Assembly: GCA_017561825.1 (NCBI GenBank)
Contig: JAFZBK010000061.1
Location: forward strand, 62,001-126,000
Reading direction: 5' to 3'
DNA from: Prevotella sp.
GTDB taxonomy: Bacteria; Bacteroidota; Bacteroidia; Bacteroidales; Bacteroidaceae
DNA: 64,000 nt
Both the position numbers and the translations under genes were made by a program. The notes beneath the pieces are model-generated. The model searched no databases. It saw only the letters and a list, made by a program, of their open reading frames with translations, and had not been told where the DNA came from. Below, in pieces: positions 16,128 to 25,120 of the stretch (positions are counted from its first letter, which is position 1; each line of letters opens with the position of its first letter).

Positions 16128-17251
16128 TTCTGTAGAATACTCATTAAACACTCTTTCTGCTCCAAATGGTGAATTTGGAGCTTTGGCATATCCTTCCGGA
16201 TGCCCTGACGTACATGAACATCTATCAAGCACAGATGATTTTTCTCTGACAGTTCTCGAACCGCGGCCTGCAAATTATTCTTCTTCTCGATATATGATTC
16301 GGGTGTTTGATAACCACATGCTTTGGCAATAGATGTCAGATTAATGATCTGTCCACTGGAGGGCTGACCACCCACTGACTCGTTCACACCATTGTTCAGC
16401 ACGATATGGATCAGGTTCTTTGGTTGATAACGACCATTTGTTGCCAGACTACCCATGTGCATTACTGCTGCAGCATCACCATCAAAGACAACGATCTTCT
16501 TATCTGGACGGGCAATCGCCATACCCAATGCAACGGAAGATACATGACCCATAGATCCCACGTTCAGGAACTCATGGCCACTCTCTATGCCTTTCATAGC
16601 CAACTGTTCATGCAGTTCACGTGTAGCCCTACCTGTTGTTGCTAAATAGATGGCGTCACTTCCTAACACATCGATAACAGCAGATATCGCCTCTTCACGA
16701 TTCATCAAGGTGCTCTCTGGATACTCCTGATGCTTCTCCTTCTGTGTCAGGATACCTTTCTTGGCAATCAAAGCCACAGGTGAGGATAGCTCCTTAGCTT
16801 TATCGTGTGCCCACTTGAACTTATCGACCACCGTATTCTCATCATCCAGGATCTCATAAGGAATATCCATATCCTTCATTAAGGCTGGAGTCAGCTCTCC
16901 TTGTTTCTTGTGCTGGGCATGATCCTTTATAGCAGGGTCTCCTCTCCACCCTATCACTAAGATCATCGGGACGGAATATACTGTAGGATGAGCCAGTGAC
17001 AGTAACGGATTTGTGGCATTACCGATACCCGAGTTCTGCATATACACTACGGGGATGTTTCCCGTGGCCATATAATTGCCTGCAGCTATACCAATGGCAT
17101 TACCTTCATTGGCTGCCATCACATGCTGCTCATTGGTATAATTATGACATAGGTATAAACAAAAGTCATTTAACAAAGAATCGGGTACGCCTGTAAAGAA
17201 ACGGATACCCAACTCCTGCAATGAACCAAACAGAATATCTTGATTAACCAT
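16124..17251 (-). CDS. Phosphonopyruvate decarboxylase-like ThDP enzyme
   Basis: A thiamine-diphosphate decarboxylase of 375 residues, the usual size of phosphonopyruvate decarboxylase (AepY/Ppd) and of fused sulfopyruvate decarboxylase. The N-terminal domain carries 'FFTGVPDSLLNDFC' and 'AANEGNAIGIAAG' with the ThDP-activating Glu. The C-terminal domain carries the cofactor motif 'VVFDGDAAAVMHMG' ending in 'NNGVNESVGGQP'. AepY normally works after phosphoenolpyruvate mutase, making phosphonoacetaldehyde. No mutase gene is visible here, so the substrate may be another 3-substituted pyruvate such as sulfopyruvate or oxaloacetate. It overlaps the MmgE/PrpD gene by 8 bases. Confidence 0.83.
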   Translation of the reverse strand: MVNQDILFGSLQELGIRFFTGVPDSLLNDFCLYLCHNYTNEQHVMAANEGNAIGIAAGNYMATGNIPVVYMQNSGIGNATNPLLSLAHPTVYSVPMILVIGWRGDPAIKDHAQHKKQGELTPALMKDMDIPYEILDDENTVVDKFKWAHDKAKELSSPVALIAKKGILTQKEKHQEYPESTLMNREEAISAVIDVLGSDAIYLATTGRATRELHEQLAMKGIESGHEFLNVGSMGHVSSVALGMAIARPDKKIVVFDGDAAAVMHMGSLATNGRYQPKNLIHIVLNNGVNESVGGQPSSGQIINLTSIAKACGYQTPESYIEKKNNLQAAVRELSEKNHLCLIDVHVRQGIRKDMPKLQIHHLEQKECLMSILQK

Positions 17252-18596
17252 GATTAATGCTATTGATATCTACTATTACATCTTCCATTATCAATCGGAA
17301 CAACTCTTTCGCTTCCTCGTCTGATAATCCTGAATATGTAGTCATTGAAGAAAATTTTGAATATAGTTCCTCTCGATTAAGTGGGTTCTCGGGCTCTCCT
17401 TTCGGATAGTCAACCCTTTTTACAAAAGACCTTCCATCTGTCTGCTCAACATGAACAATAGCCACGCGCTGATCAGGAACGAGTTTCGATAGTTCCTCGT
17501 TACCTTCTACAACAACCATCTTGGTCAAATGTTGAATATGCGGGTCTTGAATATACTTGTCAGTAAATTCATCGATTCCAGCCTTACCTGTAACCAACGC
17601 AACAGCCAGACTGTAAGGTATACTCATCCTTGCAGAGGATTCACCGTAAATGATATTACCATCATGTTTCCCGATAACTCCTTTATATGTAGTGACTTTT
17701 ATGGTATCCACTTTCGAAGAATCAAAACCATCCTCCCAACGAATGGCTATGGCTGCCTCTATCTCAGGATGGGTATGACGGCAGGATGCGTATGGTTTCT
17801 GATAGATCTTCTCTATGGCCAATGTGTCCCATCGCCCAATAAGTCTCTCTTTATCAAAACGGTCACACATCATTTTCATAAATCCCGTATCTCCTGACAA
17901 TGGATCTTCAGGACTTGTAAACCCTGCCTTGCCCATCATTGCGGCATAGTATCCCATTAAAGCAGCCTTAGAACAATTATAAGGCTTCAATTCTGAAACA
18001 TCTTCTAACACCTTGAGTGTACCATAAGCAGAAATTGAGGCAGCACCAAAACTATCCTTTATCTCACGTCTGCTATATCCAAGCATTACAGCAATACCCA
18101 CAGCCACACCCAATGTACAACAGGTAGCTGTCGGATGGTATCCCCTAGAATAATGAGAAGGTTGCATGGCACTGGCAATCCTGATAGAAGTTTCATCACC
18201 ACATATAACACCCAATACGAACTGTTCCCATGAGACGTTCTTTACGATAGCGATTGGTAGCAAGGCAGAAAATAACGGGGCACTAGGATGAATCACTCCA
18301 TATCGAACACCATCATCCAGTTCCAGGAAGTGGGAACTCAGTCCGTTAATCAGTATGGCATTGGCAATGGAAGTCTTCTTTCTGAAGCCAATCGGTGATA
18401 CGACAGAAGAACCATCATCCAGTAGTTGCAACAGAGCATTTTCTTTCTTTTGCAAATCTGCAGCACCTGCCAAAGCAACACCAATAGTATCAACAAGACA
18501 CTCCCGCATCTTTGACTTTACTCTATTTGGAATGTTCTCATACCTAATGGAGCAGATGAGATCCAAAAACTGATCTGTAAGATTCTTCGAACTCAT
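17244..18596 (-). CDS. MmgE/PrpD family protein
   Basis: A 450-residue member of the family containing 2-methylcitrate dehydratase, cis-aconitate decarboxylase and iminodisuccinate epimerase. It shows 'LVDTIGVALAGAADLQKKEN' and 'FLELDDGVRYGVIHPSAP', where the D-D-x-H-P type residues line the active site, and 'YHPTATCCTLGVAVG'. The length is normal. It is coupled to the aldo/keto reductase gene (TAATG overlap) and overlaps the decarboxylase gene. The family acts on tricarboxylic or four-carbon dicarboxylic acids, which agrees with the hydratase and CitE-like lyase next to it; the precise reaction is unknown. Confidence 0.85.
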   Translation of the reverse strand: MSSKNLTDQFLDLICSIRYENIPNRVKSKMRECLVDTIGVALAGAADLQKKENALLQLLDDGSSVVSPIGFRKKTSIANAILINGLSSHFLELDDGVRYGVIHPSAPLFSALLPIAIVKNVSWEQFVLGVICGDETSIRIASAMQPSHYSRGYHPTATCCTLGVAVGIAVMLGYSRREIKDSFGAASISAYGTLKVLEDVSELKPYNCSKAALMGYYAAMMGKAGFTSPEDPLSGDTGFMKMMCDRFDKERLIGRWDTLAIEKIYQKPYASCRHTHPEIEAAIAIRWEDGFDSSKVDTIKVTTYKGVIGKHDGNIIYGESSARMSIPYSLAVALVTGKAGIDEFTDKYIQDPHIQHLTKMVVVEGNEELSKLVPDQRVAIVHVEQTDGRSFVKRVDYPKGEPENPLNREELYSKFSSMTTYSGLSDEEAKELFRLIMEDVIVDINSINHG

Positions 18597-19537
18597 TATA
18601 TAAACTTGAAATAGGCAGGACTATCTGGCTTGGCAATCTCCCATGCAGCATCCATCGCATCGAGGATAGACTGTGGGAGTTCTCCCTTCCGGGCTGCAGC
18701 CATATTCTGCGTCATTTGTTCCAAACGGGAAGCACCGAGCAGGATTCCATCATCCTTGTTCGTTTCCATCATGGAATGATAACACAGCCAACGGTAAGCT
18801 GCTTCAGCCATTGGTATGCCTTCAGCATCACAAGCCTGCTTGATTGCATCTACGGCATCGAAATACGACTGTTTCCAGTAACGTTTACGATAGCTTTCCA
18901 ATCGGGCAAAACGGCCAGGCTCCGGAGCGTCTTCAAAATGTTTATGCTTACCTGTTAGCATACCACCAGCCAATGGGTTAAAGGCATAGAAGCGCATACC
19001 TAAGGAACGAATGGCAGGAAACAATTCTGGTTCTACATTTCTACACAAAGCATTATACATACCTTGATAGACTGCAGGACGAGGACAACCTATTTTGTCG
19101 CACTTGTAGGCTATATCTATCACCTGCCATGCAGGATAGTTACTCAGACCAAGTTCCTTGATCTTGCCCTGTTCATACAGTTCCTTAACCGTCTTTAATG
19201 CTTCATCAATCGGTGTCTTCCCATCAGGGAAATGGAAATAGAGCAAATCCACACTATCACGTTTCATGCGACGGAGGGATTCATTAAACTCCATCAGGAT
19301 TGTTTCCCGATCAAGCTTGCCAGTAATGCGAGGATGCACCTTGGTGGCTATCTCAAAGCATTTGTCATCCAACGTGGGCAGTATCTCACCAAGAATAGTC
19401 TCTGTACTACCTCCATTATACACATAGGCAGTATCCAGTTCACGGAATCCTGTTTGCAGGAATCCCTTAACCATCTCTCGGCTCGCCTCAGTATCCAACT
19501 GAGGGCCGAAGTTCATGGTACCAAGTACTATTTTCAT
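18596..19537 (-). CDS. Aldo/keto reductase
   Basis: An NADPH-dependent TIM-barrel reductase of 313 residues resembling the AKR7/aflatoxin-aldehyde and succinic-semialdehyde reductase branch. The catalytic tetrad is visible: Asp and Tyr in 'ELDTAYVYNGGSTE', Lys in 'ATKVHPR', His in 'LLYFHFPDG'. AKR7 members reduce aldehydes with an acidic group, so reduction of the aldehyde released by the neighbouring ThDP decarboxylase is an attractive inference (for example malonate semialdehyde, phosphono- or sulfoacetaldehyde to the alcohol). Co-transcribed with the PrpD gene by start/stop overlap. Confidence 0.87.
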   Translation of the reverse strand: MKIVLGTMNFGPQLDTEASREMVKGFLQTGFRELDTAYVYNGGSTETILGEILPTLDDKCFEIATKVHPRITGKLDRETILMEFNESLRRMKRDSVDLLYFHFPDGKTPIDEALKTVKELYEQGKIKELGLSNYPAWQVIDIAYKCDKIGCPRPAVYQGMYNALCRNVEPELFPAIRSLGMRFYAFNPLAGGMLTGKHKHFEDAPEPGRFARLESYRKRYWKQSYFDAVDAIKQACDAEGIPMAEAAYRWLCYHSMMETNKDDGILLGASRLEQMTQNMAAARKGELPQSILDAMDAAWEIAKPDSPAYFKFI

Positions 19538-19561
19538 TGTCTTTTTACTTTGGCTATTGGC

Positions 19562-19615
19562 TTGCTAACGACAACTGCTAACGACTAACTGCTAACGGCC
19601 ATCAGCTAACAACTC
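19562..19615. repeat. Degenerate repeat of 14-base period
   Basis: The word GCTAAC recurs four times at intervals of 13-14 bases (about 19563, 19576, 19590 and 19604). Two heptamers make one period, so it belongs with the 7-base arrays. It fills the gap between the CitE-like and aldo/keto reductase genes. Confidence 0.5.
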
Positions 19616-20751
19616 TTACCTAACACGAGGCTCAGAACGGAATCTTCATTCCTCACAACACCGTAAACGGCAGCACGCTTCACTATCTTCTCTGCCCAAC
19701 GATGGTGTGGACCGATTTCGTTCATCTTTCCACCGCCTTCGCTCTTGATCACACCACCTGAGGTATTCAGAATCTGGATCGCGTCGTTATACTCTTCTTC
19801 GACTACTGTAAACATCGCATTCACGAACTTGGCATGTGTAGGATGAATAATGGTCTTGCCTACAAAGCCGTTGGCACGGTCTAACAACACCTCTTTCAAC
19901 AAACCGTCAATGGCAGGATTCACGATATCTTCACCCTTGATGAGAGCATTATGGAAATTACGTTTAATAACATCATCAATATCGTCATCTTTGTAAGCAC
20001 GGAAATACTCCCACACAGCTGCTGATACGCAATAGTCACAATAACGGTTAAAGAAATTCAATACATCAGAAAGAGCATCACGTACAGGCATGATATCAAA
20101 GACGGTAGAATTGATTCCTCTGCGAACACCAAAGAGCGATGACATATCCGTACCACCTACACGGATGTTCAGAATGAGATCCTTGTAAGGCTCCAAGATG
20201 TTCCTTAACAGCAATAGCTCCTGTCCACGACTCTCATGAAATGCCACCTCTGGTCCTTCCAAGATAGGCATACCATAAAGAATCACTCCTAAACGACTAT
20301 TGACTTCGACCAGTGTTCTCAGTACATTCAAAGCATTCTTACTATTGAACTTCGGAAAGTTGAAACCCGTCAACACGGATGCCTGTTTCTTTGTCATCCG
20401 AGCTGCAAAACTCTTGAACTGCTCAGGATTCCTAACACGGACGAAAATAAGGGGAATATCATCATGTGTCAACTTACCAGCCTCAATCATATCAGCGAAA
20501 TAGTCCATCGTATCAAGGATGTTCTGCTCAGCAACGGGCAGATCCTCCTCCTTAATGGCATCTTCACAGCACATCACGAATGATGTCACTGGCAACTCAT
20601 GGTTCACAATCTTTTCCCTAATATCCTTAGTACCAGGCATGTAAAGGGTTGCACCCAAACAGTACTGCAGGGTATCACGATCAGTATATTTATTAAACTC
20701 TATTGGGGCCTTGACAAACGCAAAGTCCTTGTTATAACTATGTTGTCGCAT
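19606..20751 (-). CDS. HpcH/HpaI aldolase or CitE-like C-C lyase
   Basis: A 381-residue TIM-barrel protein of the citrate-lyase-beta-like superfamily (C-C bond lyase group). Features include 'LGATLYMPGTKDIREKIVN', 'SFVMCCEDAIKEEDL', where the acidic residues bind the metal, 'LNIRVGGTDMSSLFG' and 'FVGKTIIHPTHAKFVN', the last being the conserved 'G-K-x-x-I-H-P' of CitE proteins. It is longer than typical CitE (about 290). Relatives cleave or form bonds between pyruvate or acetyl-CoA units and glyoxylate-like aldehydes. It overlaps the next gene by 14 bases. The superfamily also includes PEP mutase, which matters for the orphan AepY-like decarboxylase. Confidence 0.75.
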   Translation of the reverse strand: MRQHSYNKDFAFVKAPIEFNKYTDRDTLQYCLGATLYMPGTKDIREKIVNHELPVTSFVMCCEDAIKEEDLPVAEQNILDTMDYFADMIEAGKLTHDDIPLIFVRVRNPEQFKSFAARMTKKQASVLTGFNFPKFNSKNALNVLRTLVEVNSRLGVILYGMPILEGPEVAFHESRGQELLLLRNILEPYKDLILNIRVGGTDMSSLFGVRRGINSTVFDIMPVRDALSDVLNFFNRYCDYCVSAAVWEYFRAYKDDDIDDVIKRNFHNALIKGEDIVNPAIDGLLKEVLLDRANGFVGKTIIHPTHAKFVNAMFTVVEEEYNDAIQILNTSGGVIKSEGGGKMNEIGPHHRWAEKIVKRAAVYGVVRNEDSVLSLVLGKSC

Positions 20752-21640
20752 TTTTATATTTTTTCGGAGAAACTACTGCTTCGGGATAATACGTATCTAT
20801 CACTCTCTTTACCAATGCTACTTGCTTAGCACGCTTCTTGGCATCTGCCTCTGTGGTGTCCCAACTATGGGTTGCGGCTACGGACCCACCTGTCTTCAGA
20901 TAGACGGGAGCAGCCACGCGGATAATCTCCGGCACCTCATAATGACGAATGAACCCACCTGTTGATTTCGGGTTCTCTGTATGGATATCGATGGGTATAT
21001 CAATAGCAGCACGTATAGCACTGAGCATCTGCAACTGGATGTCACGAACAGGATTGAACGAGTTCGCACCTATCTGCTCCAACAGTTTTGCCGAGCAAGG
21101 ATTGCCATGACCCGTATGGGCTGATACCTTGAACTTCACATCAGCAGGGAGGAAACCATCCTGACGCATCTTGTTCATCAGCCATAGCTGTCCTTCATCA
21201 TATACCATGAATGAACGAACACCAATTCTTGCTGCACGACGGATATCCTCTACGGCACGAATTACCTGTTCCTCACCTCTCAGACGATAGCCCATACGTA
21301 CTCCCTCAGGGGTATTTACTGATGCACTTGTATCGGTTGTTGCACGTGGACCTGTTGCCAACAGCAACTCCACATTCCATTTCCGAGCATACTCAAGCAT
21401 TTGCTCAATCTCACTATCAAGCAATGTCATGATACCCTTGGTCTGTGTAACACGATGAATCTCGATACCATAACTATCAAGGGCTTCTAACAACGCTTTC
21501 ATCGGGCCAGGACCTTGAATTCCCGGCACCTCAAAACGATACTGTCCACCGTCAGCGAATCGCTTCTCTGAGGTTGGCAGAGAGTAAAGGTCACCAGCTG
21601 GCATACCAATACTCTTCAGATACTCTCTTGTTTCTTGCAT
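20738..21640 (-). CDS. TIM-barrel protein, U32-peptidase-like
   Basis: A 300-residue soluble protein. Motifs include 'DLYSLPTSEKRFADGGQYRF', 'GPRATTDTSASVNTPEG', 'FMVYDEGQLWLMNKMR' and 'IHTENPKSTGGFIRHYE'. From memory similar sequences are annotated as U32 family peptidases, but I see no protease signature and the genome context is metabolic. A barrel enzyme that handles the same small acid as the CitE-like neighbour is at least as likely. It is the first gene of the acid cassette, 11 bases after the stop of a glycosyltransferase gene. Confidence 0.6.
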   Translation of the reverse strand: MQETREYLKSIGMPAGDLYSLPTSEKRFADGGQYRFEVPGIQGPGPMKALLEALDSYGIEIHRVTQTKGIMTLLDSEIEQMLEYARKWNVELLLATGPRATTDTSASVNTPEGVRMGYRLRGEEQVIRAVEDIRRAARIGVRSFMVYDEGQLWLMNKMRQDGFLPADVKFKVSAHTGHGNPCSAKLLEQIGANSFNPVRDIQLQMLSAIRAAIDIPIDIHTENPKSTGGFIRHYEVPEIIRVAAPVYLKTGGSVAATHSWDTTEADAKKRAKQVALVKRVIDTYYPEAVVSPKKYKNATT

Positions 21641-21651
21641 TATTTAGTATT

Positions 21652-22626
21652 TTAGACTAATCGCTGTTTGGCTTTCTCGTGAATCCAAAATGTAAATCTT
21701 GCTGGATAATAACCCATGCGCATACTTAACAAACGTAGTTTAATTGATTGTTTTGCATTCGGATCGAGACAAACATCCTTTGTATAAGGAGCTGAACAAT
21801 TTTTCAAACGCTTGAACTCGCGATGCCCCGCTCCACTTAAAAAGCACAAAGCCATCAATTCAACACATTTGGCAGCATAACGGAACTGCGCAGCATTAAC
21901 GGCATCTGGATACCTTTGTTTAACATATTCCAACTGCTCTGTTGCTGATTTCAAACCATCATATTGTTTTTCACTGAATTTTGAATGCATTATACTATCT
22001 ACACGCTGAATCCAATAATACACCTGCTTATTACCAACAGCAACATTCTTACAGTCGCCAATTATTTTATATGTTGTTGCTACATCCTCGTAGATCCTAC
22101 CAACGGGATAGGGATAACGTAGAACCAACTCTTTCTTATACATCTTTGCCCAAGCAGTAACTGACACTCCATGTCCATAATTCATACGTTTGATAGCCTC
22201 CGAAGGTGAAAGGCACTGCGATATGGATTCCTTTCTACAAATCTTCATTGGCTTATTATCGTATTGATAAATAAAACTTGCTACAGAGACATCAGCACTA
22301 TATAGTTTTATTAAACTCATAAGATATTCTACATAATCTTTGGTGACAAAGTCATCTGAATCAATGTATGTTACATAGTCACCTGTCGCTATCTTTGTAC
22401 CACTATTTCGGGCACCAGACAAACCTTGGTTTTTCTGGTGTATCACTTTAATGTAAGGATACTCCTTAGCATACTTCTCACAAATTTGTCCACTTTCATC
22501 AGGGGACTCATCATCCACTAATATTACCTCTATATTTTTATATGTCTGTGCCACTATAGAATCCAGACACCTTCTTAGAAACTTTTCAACCTTATAAACA
22601 GGTACAACAATTGATACTTTATCCAT
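21652..22626 (-). CDS. Family 2 glycosyltransferase
   Basis: A 324-residue GT-A enzyme. The N-terminus is 'KVSIVVPVYKVEKFLRRCLD', followed by 'VILVDDESPDESGQICEKYA' and the metal site 'YIDSDDFVTKDYV' at about residue 95. The C-terminal region has 'RIYEDVATTYKI', the D/E-D catalytic-base area of GT2 capsule enzymes. It lies between the polymerase gene and the acid cassette. Donor and acceptor are unknown. Confidence 0.9.
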   Translation of the reverse strand: MDKVSIVVPVYKVEKFLRRCLDSIVAQTYKNIEVILVDDESPDESGQICEKYAKEYPYIKVIHQKNQGLSGARNSGTKIATGDYVTYIDSDDFVTKDYVEYLMSLIKLYSADVSVASFIYQYDNKPMKICRKESISQCLSPSEAIKRMNYGHGVSVTAWAKMYKKELVLRYPYPVGRIYEDVATTYKIIGDCKNVAVGNKQVYYWIQRVDSIMHSKFSEKQYDGLKSATEQLEYVKQRYPDAVNAAQFRYAAKCVELMALCFLSGAGHREFKRLKNCSAPYTKDVCLDPNAKQSIKLRLLSMRMGYYPARFTFWIHEKAKQRLV

Positions 22627-22670
22627 AAAAACTATTATTGAACACTAACATAAGTAGCATAACAAGTTAA

Positions 22671-23861
22671 TCAATACTGACTCTTATTTGCTACAGAATA
22701 AGATGCCATTGGTTCACTATGCACATGTAACTCTCGTTTTGCAATAATTTCTCTATTAAAAACAGAAGTGTATGGAAAATACTTTACCCTATTTCTAATC
22801 ATTGTATTAAATAACAAACTAATTATTAATGGTAAGAATAAAACAAAGGATCTGAAAAGAGAAACTTGTTTCTGGACATGAAGGCAATCCTTTGTTGTTG
22901 ACACTACCATATTAGCAATAAACATAAGTACATAAATCTTATAAGCATCAGCAACCCTGTAAATAATATATACTTGAAGTGACATGATTTGATAAACTAA
23001 TCCCATAATAAAAAAAGGTTGTAACTTCAGCAACTGATCTATTGGACGTTTCTTAAAGAAATATACACCCACTATGGAATAAAGGATTAAAGGATATGTA
23101 TTCAATAACTGCCACTTCAACGATCTTGATTCCACATAATCAGAGTTACTATATGATGTCAACTTGTCTCCAACAGCATCATCGCCAATATACTCAAGCA
23201 TATCTAAGTAATCGCCGATACTGATTTGAATAGCATAACCAACAAAAAAAGAACAGAATAGAATGAGAAGACTTGTTCTATTTATCTTTAAGAATAGGAA
23301 CAATGGAGTTAAAGCAAACAAGATAGCCTGGGGATGAAATAAAGCTGCAATTGCGACTAACGCATACGCTTTTATCCATTTTTTCTCTAAAAAAAAATCA
23401 TTAGCATATAAACATATAACAATGCTGAAAGCTGCTTTCATTACCTCTGTATTCATCAATAAATACTGTGAAATAAAATAAAAGAATACGCAGGTAAATA
23501 TGAACTGACAATGTTTTTTAATATACATAAGAAGAAGGATATTAAAAAAAGCTGATTCTATAATTTGGATCCAAAAGAACTTCCCCCCGATTGTATAAAT
23601 AAAAGACATCAATAATTTCCATAAAGGCTTACCTCCTAATGGTAAATCCTCTGGAGATAAATCCCACAACAAAGGAGTATTATTATAAAATGCACCAAGA
23701 TACCTTGTTGTATCACCACCAACCCTCCAACGCAGGCCAGCTATTAGAATAATAACAATGAGAACTACAAGATAGCACTCATTACGTCCTTTTGTCTTTT
23801 CACAAATATCATATCGAATAGACAAAAGAACAAGTGAAATGGCTACAAGGAAATAAATCAT
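22671..23861 (-). CDS. EpsG-family membrane protein, likely repeat-unit polymerase
   Basis: A polytopic membrane protein of about 396 residues with roughly ten hydrophobic segments and the EpsG-type motif 'GLRWRVGGDTTRYLGAF' after the second segment. EpsG/Wzy-like proteins join lipid-linked repeat units in the periplasm. I set the start at 23861, where ATG overlaps the upstream TGA by 4 bases; a frame to 23897 would add 12 residues within the preceding gene. It is the only polymerase candidate in the locus. Confidence 0.85.
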   Translation of the reverse strand: MIYFLVAISLVLLSIRYDICEKTKGRNECYLVVLIVIILIAGLRWRVGGDTTRYLGAFYNNTPLLWDLSPEDLPLGGKPLWKLLMSFIYTIGGKFFWIQIIESAFFNILLLMYIKKHCQFIFTCVFFYFISQYLLMNTEVMKAAFSIVICLYANDFFLEKKWIKAYALVAIAALFHPQAILFALTPLFLFLKINRTSLLILFCSFFVGYAIQISIGDYLDMLEYIGDDAVGDKLTSYSNSDYVESRSLKWQLLNTYPLILYSIVGVYFFKKRPIDQLLKLQPFFIMGLVYQIMSLQVYIIYRVADAYKIYVLMFIANMVVSTTKDCLHVQKQVSLFRSFVLFLPLIISLLFNTMIRNRVKYFPYTSVFNREIIAKRELHVHSEPMASYSVANKSQY

Positions 23862-25105
23862 TTGTAAATACCTAATGTATCTAAAACACTCTTGCAATAA
23901 TTATCAGAATAGCATATTGCCTTACTATACATTTGCTCCCTTTGACTCTTGTATGGATCTCGATTATTGGAAACATCTATAATGAACCTCTCCAAGTCCT
24001 TGAAAGTATATAAATGATGTCCTGGCATATACGCACGCGGATCATCAAAGATAAATCCACGTGTATTGTTATATTCTTCGTAATCATCCAATGTAAATGC
24101 TATGGGACGATTAACAACTAAATAATCAACGGCGATAGATGAATAATCAGAAATTAATGCGTCTGTTAAACCAACAAACTTGTAATGGGGTAAGTCTATA
24201 TTGTCAAAAAACTGATTGACAATTTCAATAATATTCGTAAAAGAACAGAAGGGGATATCGTACTGCTTTTGATTTGGATGCAGTTTAATCAACAAGACAA
24301 TATTATTACTCCTACAAATGTCATCCAGTTTTTCCCAATCCATTTGTTCGTTGCCCACTATTGGGAATCTAGTCATACTATTGCTCTGAGGATACCGACC
24401 TGTTTTGTCAACCCTAAATGTTGGCATCCACAATATAACTTTTGTGAACTGGTTTTTCTTGAACGACATCAACATACTTTGAGCGGTTGAATCATTCATT
24501 CTTAACCAATCATATCGCGGATAACCGATAGGAAGAATATATTTTTCATCAACATTCCAAAAAAGCGCCTTAGTTTTAACAAACAATTCGCCAGGAACCA
24601 ATGCCACATCAAAATTCCTAATATGCTCAATACGGTAATTGTCCTTATATCCACAACCATGCCATAATCTTACTGCCATTTGTTTCTTTTGTAGAAGCCT
24701 TTTCCTGAATACAATCATCTCATGAGTGCTCATAAGGTATTTTGCTGTGAATAAAAGATAAATACTTCTTAACTTGTATATACCATGCTTTGCTCTTGTT
24801 GAAACAAAAAAAATACTATCTTTCTTACCCTTATTGATATCAACATCTACAACATCAAAAAATACTCTATATTTCTTAGTGTAACCATAATCTACCATAT
24901 AATCCGCTAAGGCACGGGCATTATCTGAATAATCTGGTCTACTTCTGAAGACAATGACCGATTCTTTAACAGGAATAAAAAATTTAACAAAAAGAATATA
25001 GATATATTCCAACCCAATATGGATAAAGTAGTATACAAAAAGGCAAATACCTTTCAAACCACCATTTGTTCTTTGATATTTCTGAAACAACTTCTTTATA
25101 CTCAT
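23858..25105 (-). CDS. CDP-glycerol glycerophosphotransferase family protein (TagB/TagF-like)
   Basis: A 415-residue membrane-associated transferase of the teichoic-acid type. Motifs include 'VRLWHGCGYKDNY' (the conserved W-H-G), 'VILWMPTFR', 'IKLHPNQ' (the H-P) and 'GLTDALISDYSSIAVDYL', the S-D-Y-S-S signature that binds CDP-glycerol. The first 40 residues include a hydrophobic segment. A TagD-like cytidylyltransferase gene lies 15 bases upstream, so the substrate CDP-glycerol (or a similar CDP-polyol) is probably made on site. This implies a glycerol-phosphate decoration or backbone on the polysaccharide of this Gram-negative organism. Confidence 0.9.
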   Translation of the reverse strand: MSIKKLFQKYQRTNGGLKGICLFVYYFIHIGLEYIYILFVKFFIPVKESVIVFRSRPDYSDNARALADYMVDYGYTKKYRVFFDVVDVDINKGKKDSIFFVSTRAKHGIYKLRSIYLLFTAKYLMSTHEMIVFRKRLLQKKQMAVRLWHGCGYKDNYRIEHIRNFDVALVPGELFVKTKALFWNVDEKYILPIGYPRYDWLRMNDSTAQSMLMSFKKNQFTKVILWMPTFRVDKTGRYPQSNSMTRFPIVGNEQMDWEKLDDICRSNNIVLLIKLHPNQKQYDIPFCSFTNIIEIVNQFFDNIDLPHYKFVGLTDALISDYSSIAVDYLVVNRPIAFTLDDYEEYNNTRGFIFDDPRAYMPGHHLYTFKDLERFIIDVSNNRDPYKSQREQMYSKAICYSDNYCKSVLDTLGIYK

Positions 25106-25120
25106 TTCTTTCTTCTCATC

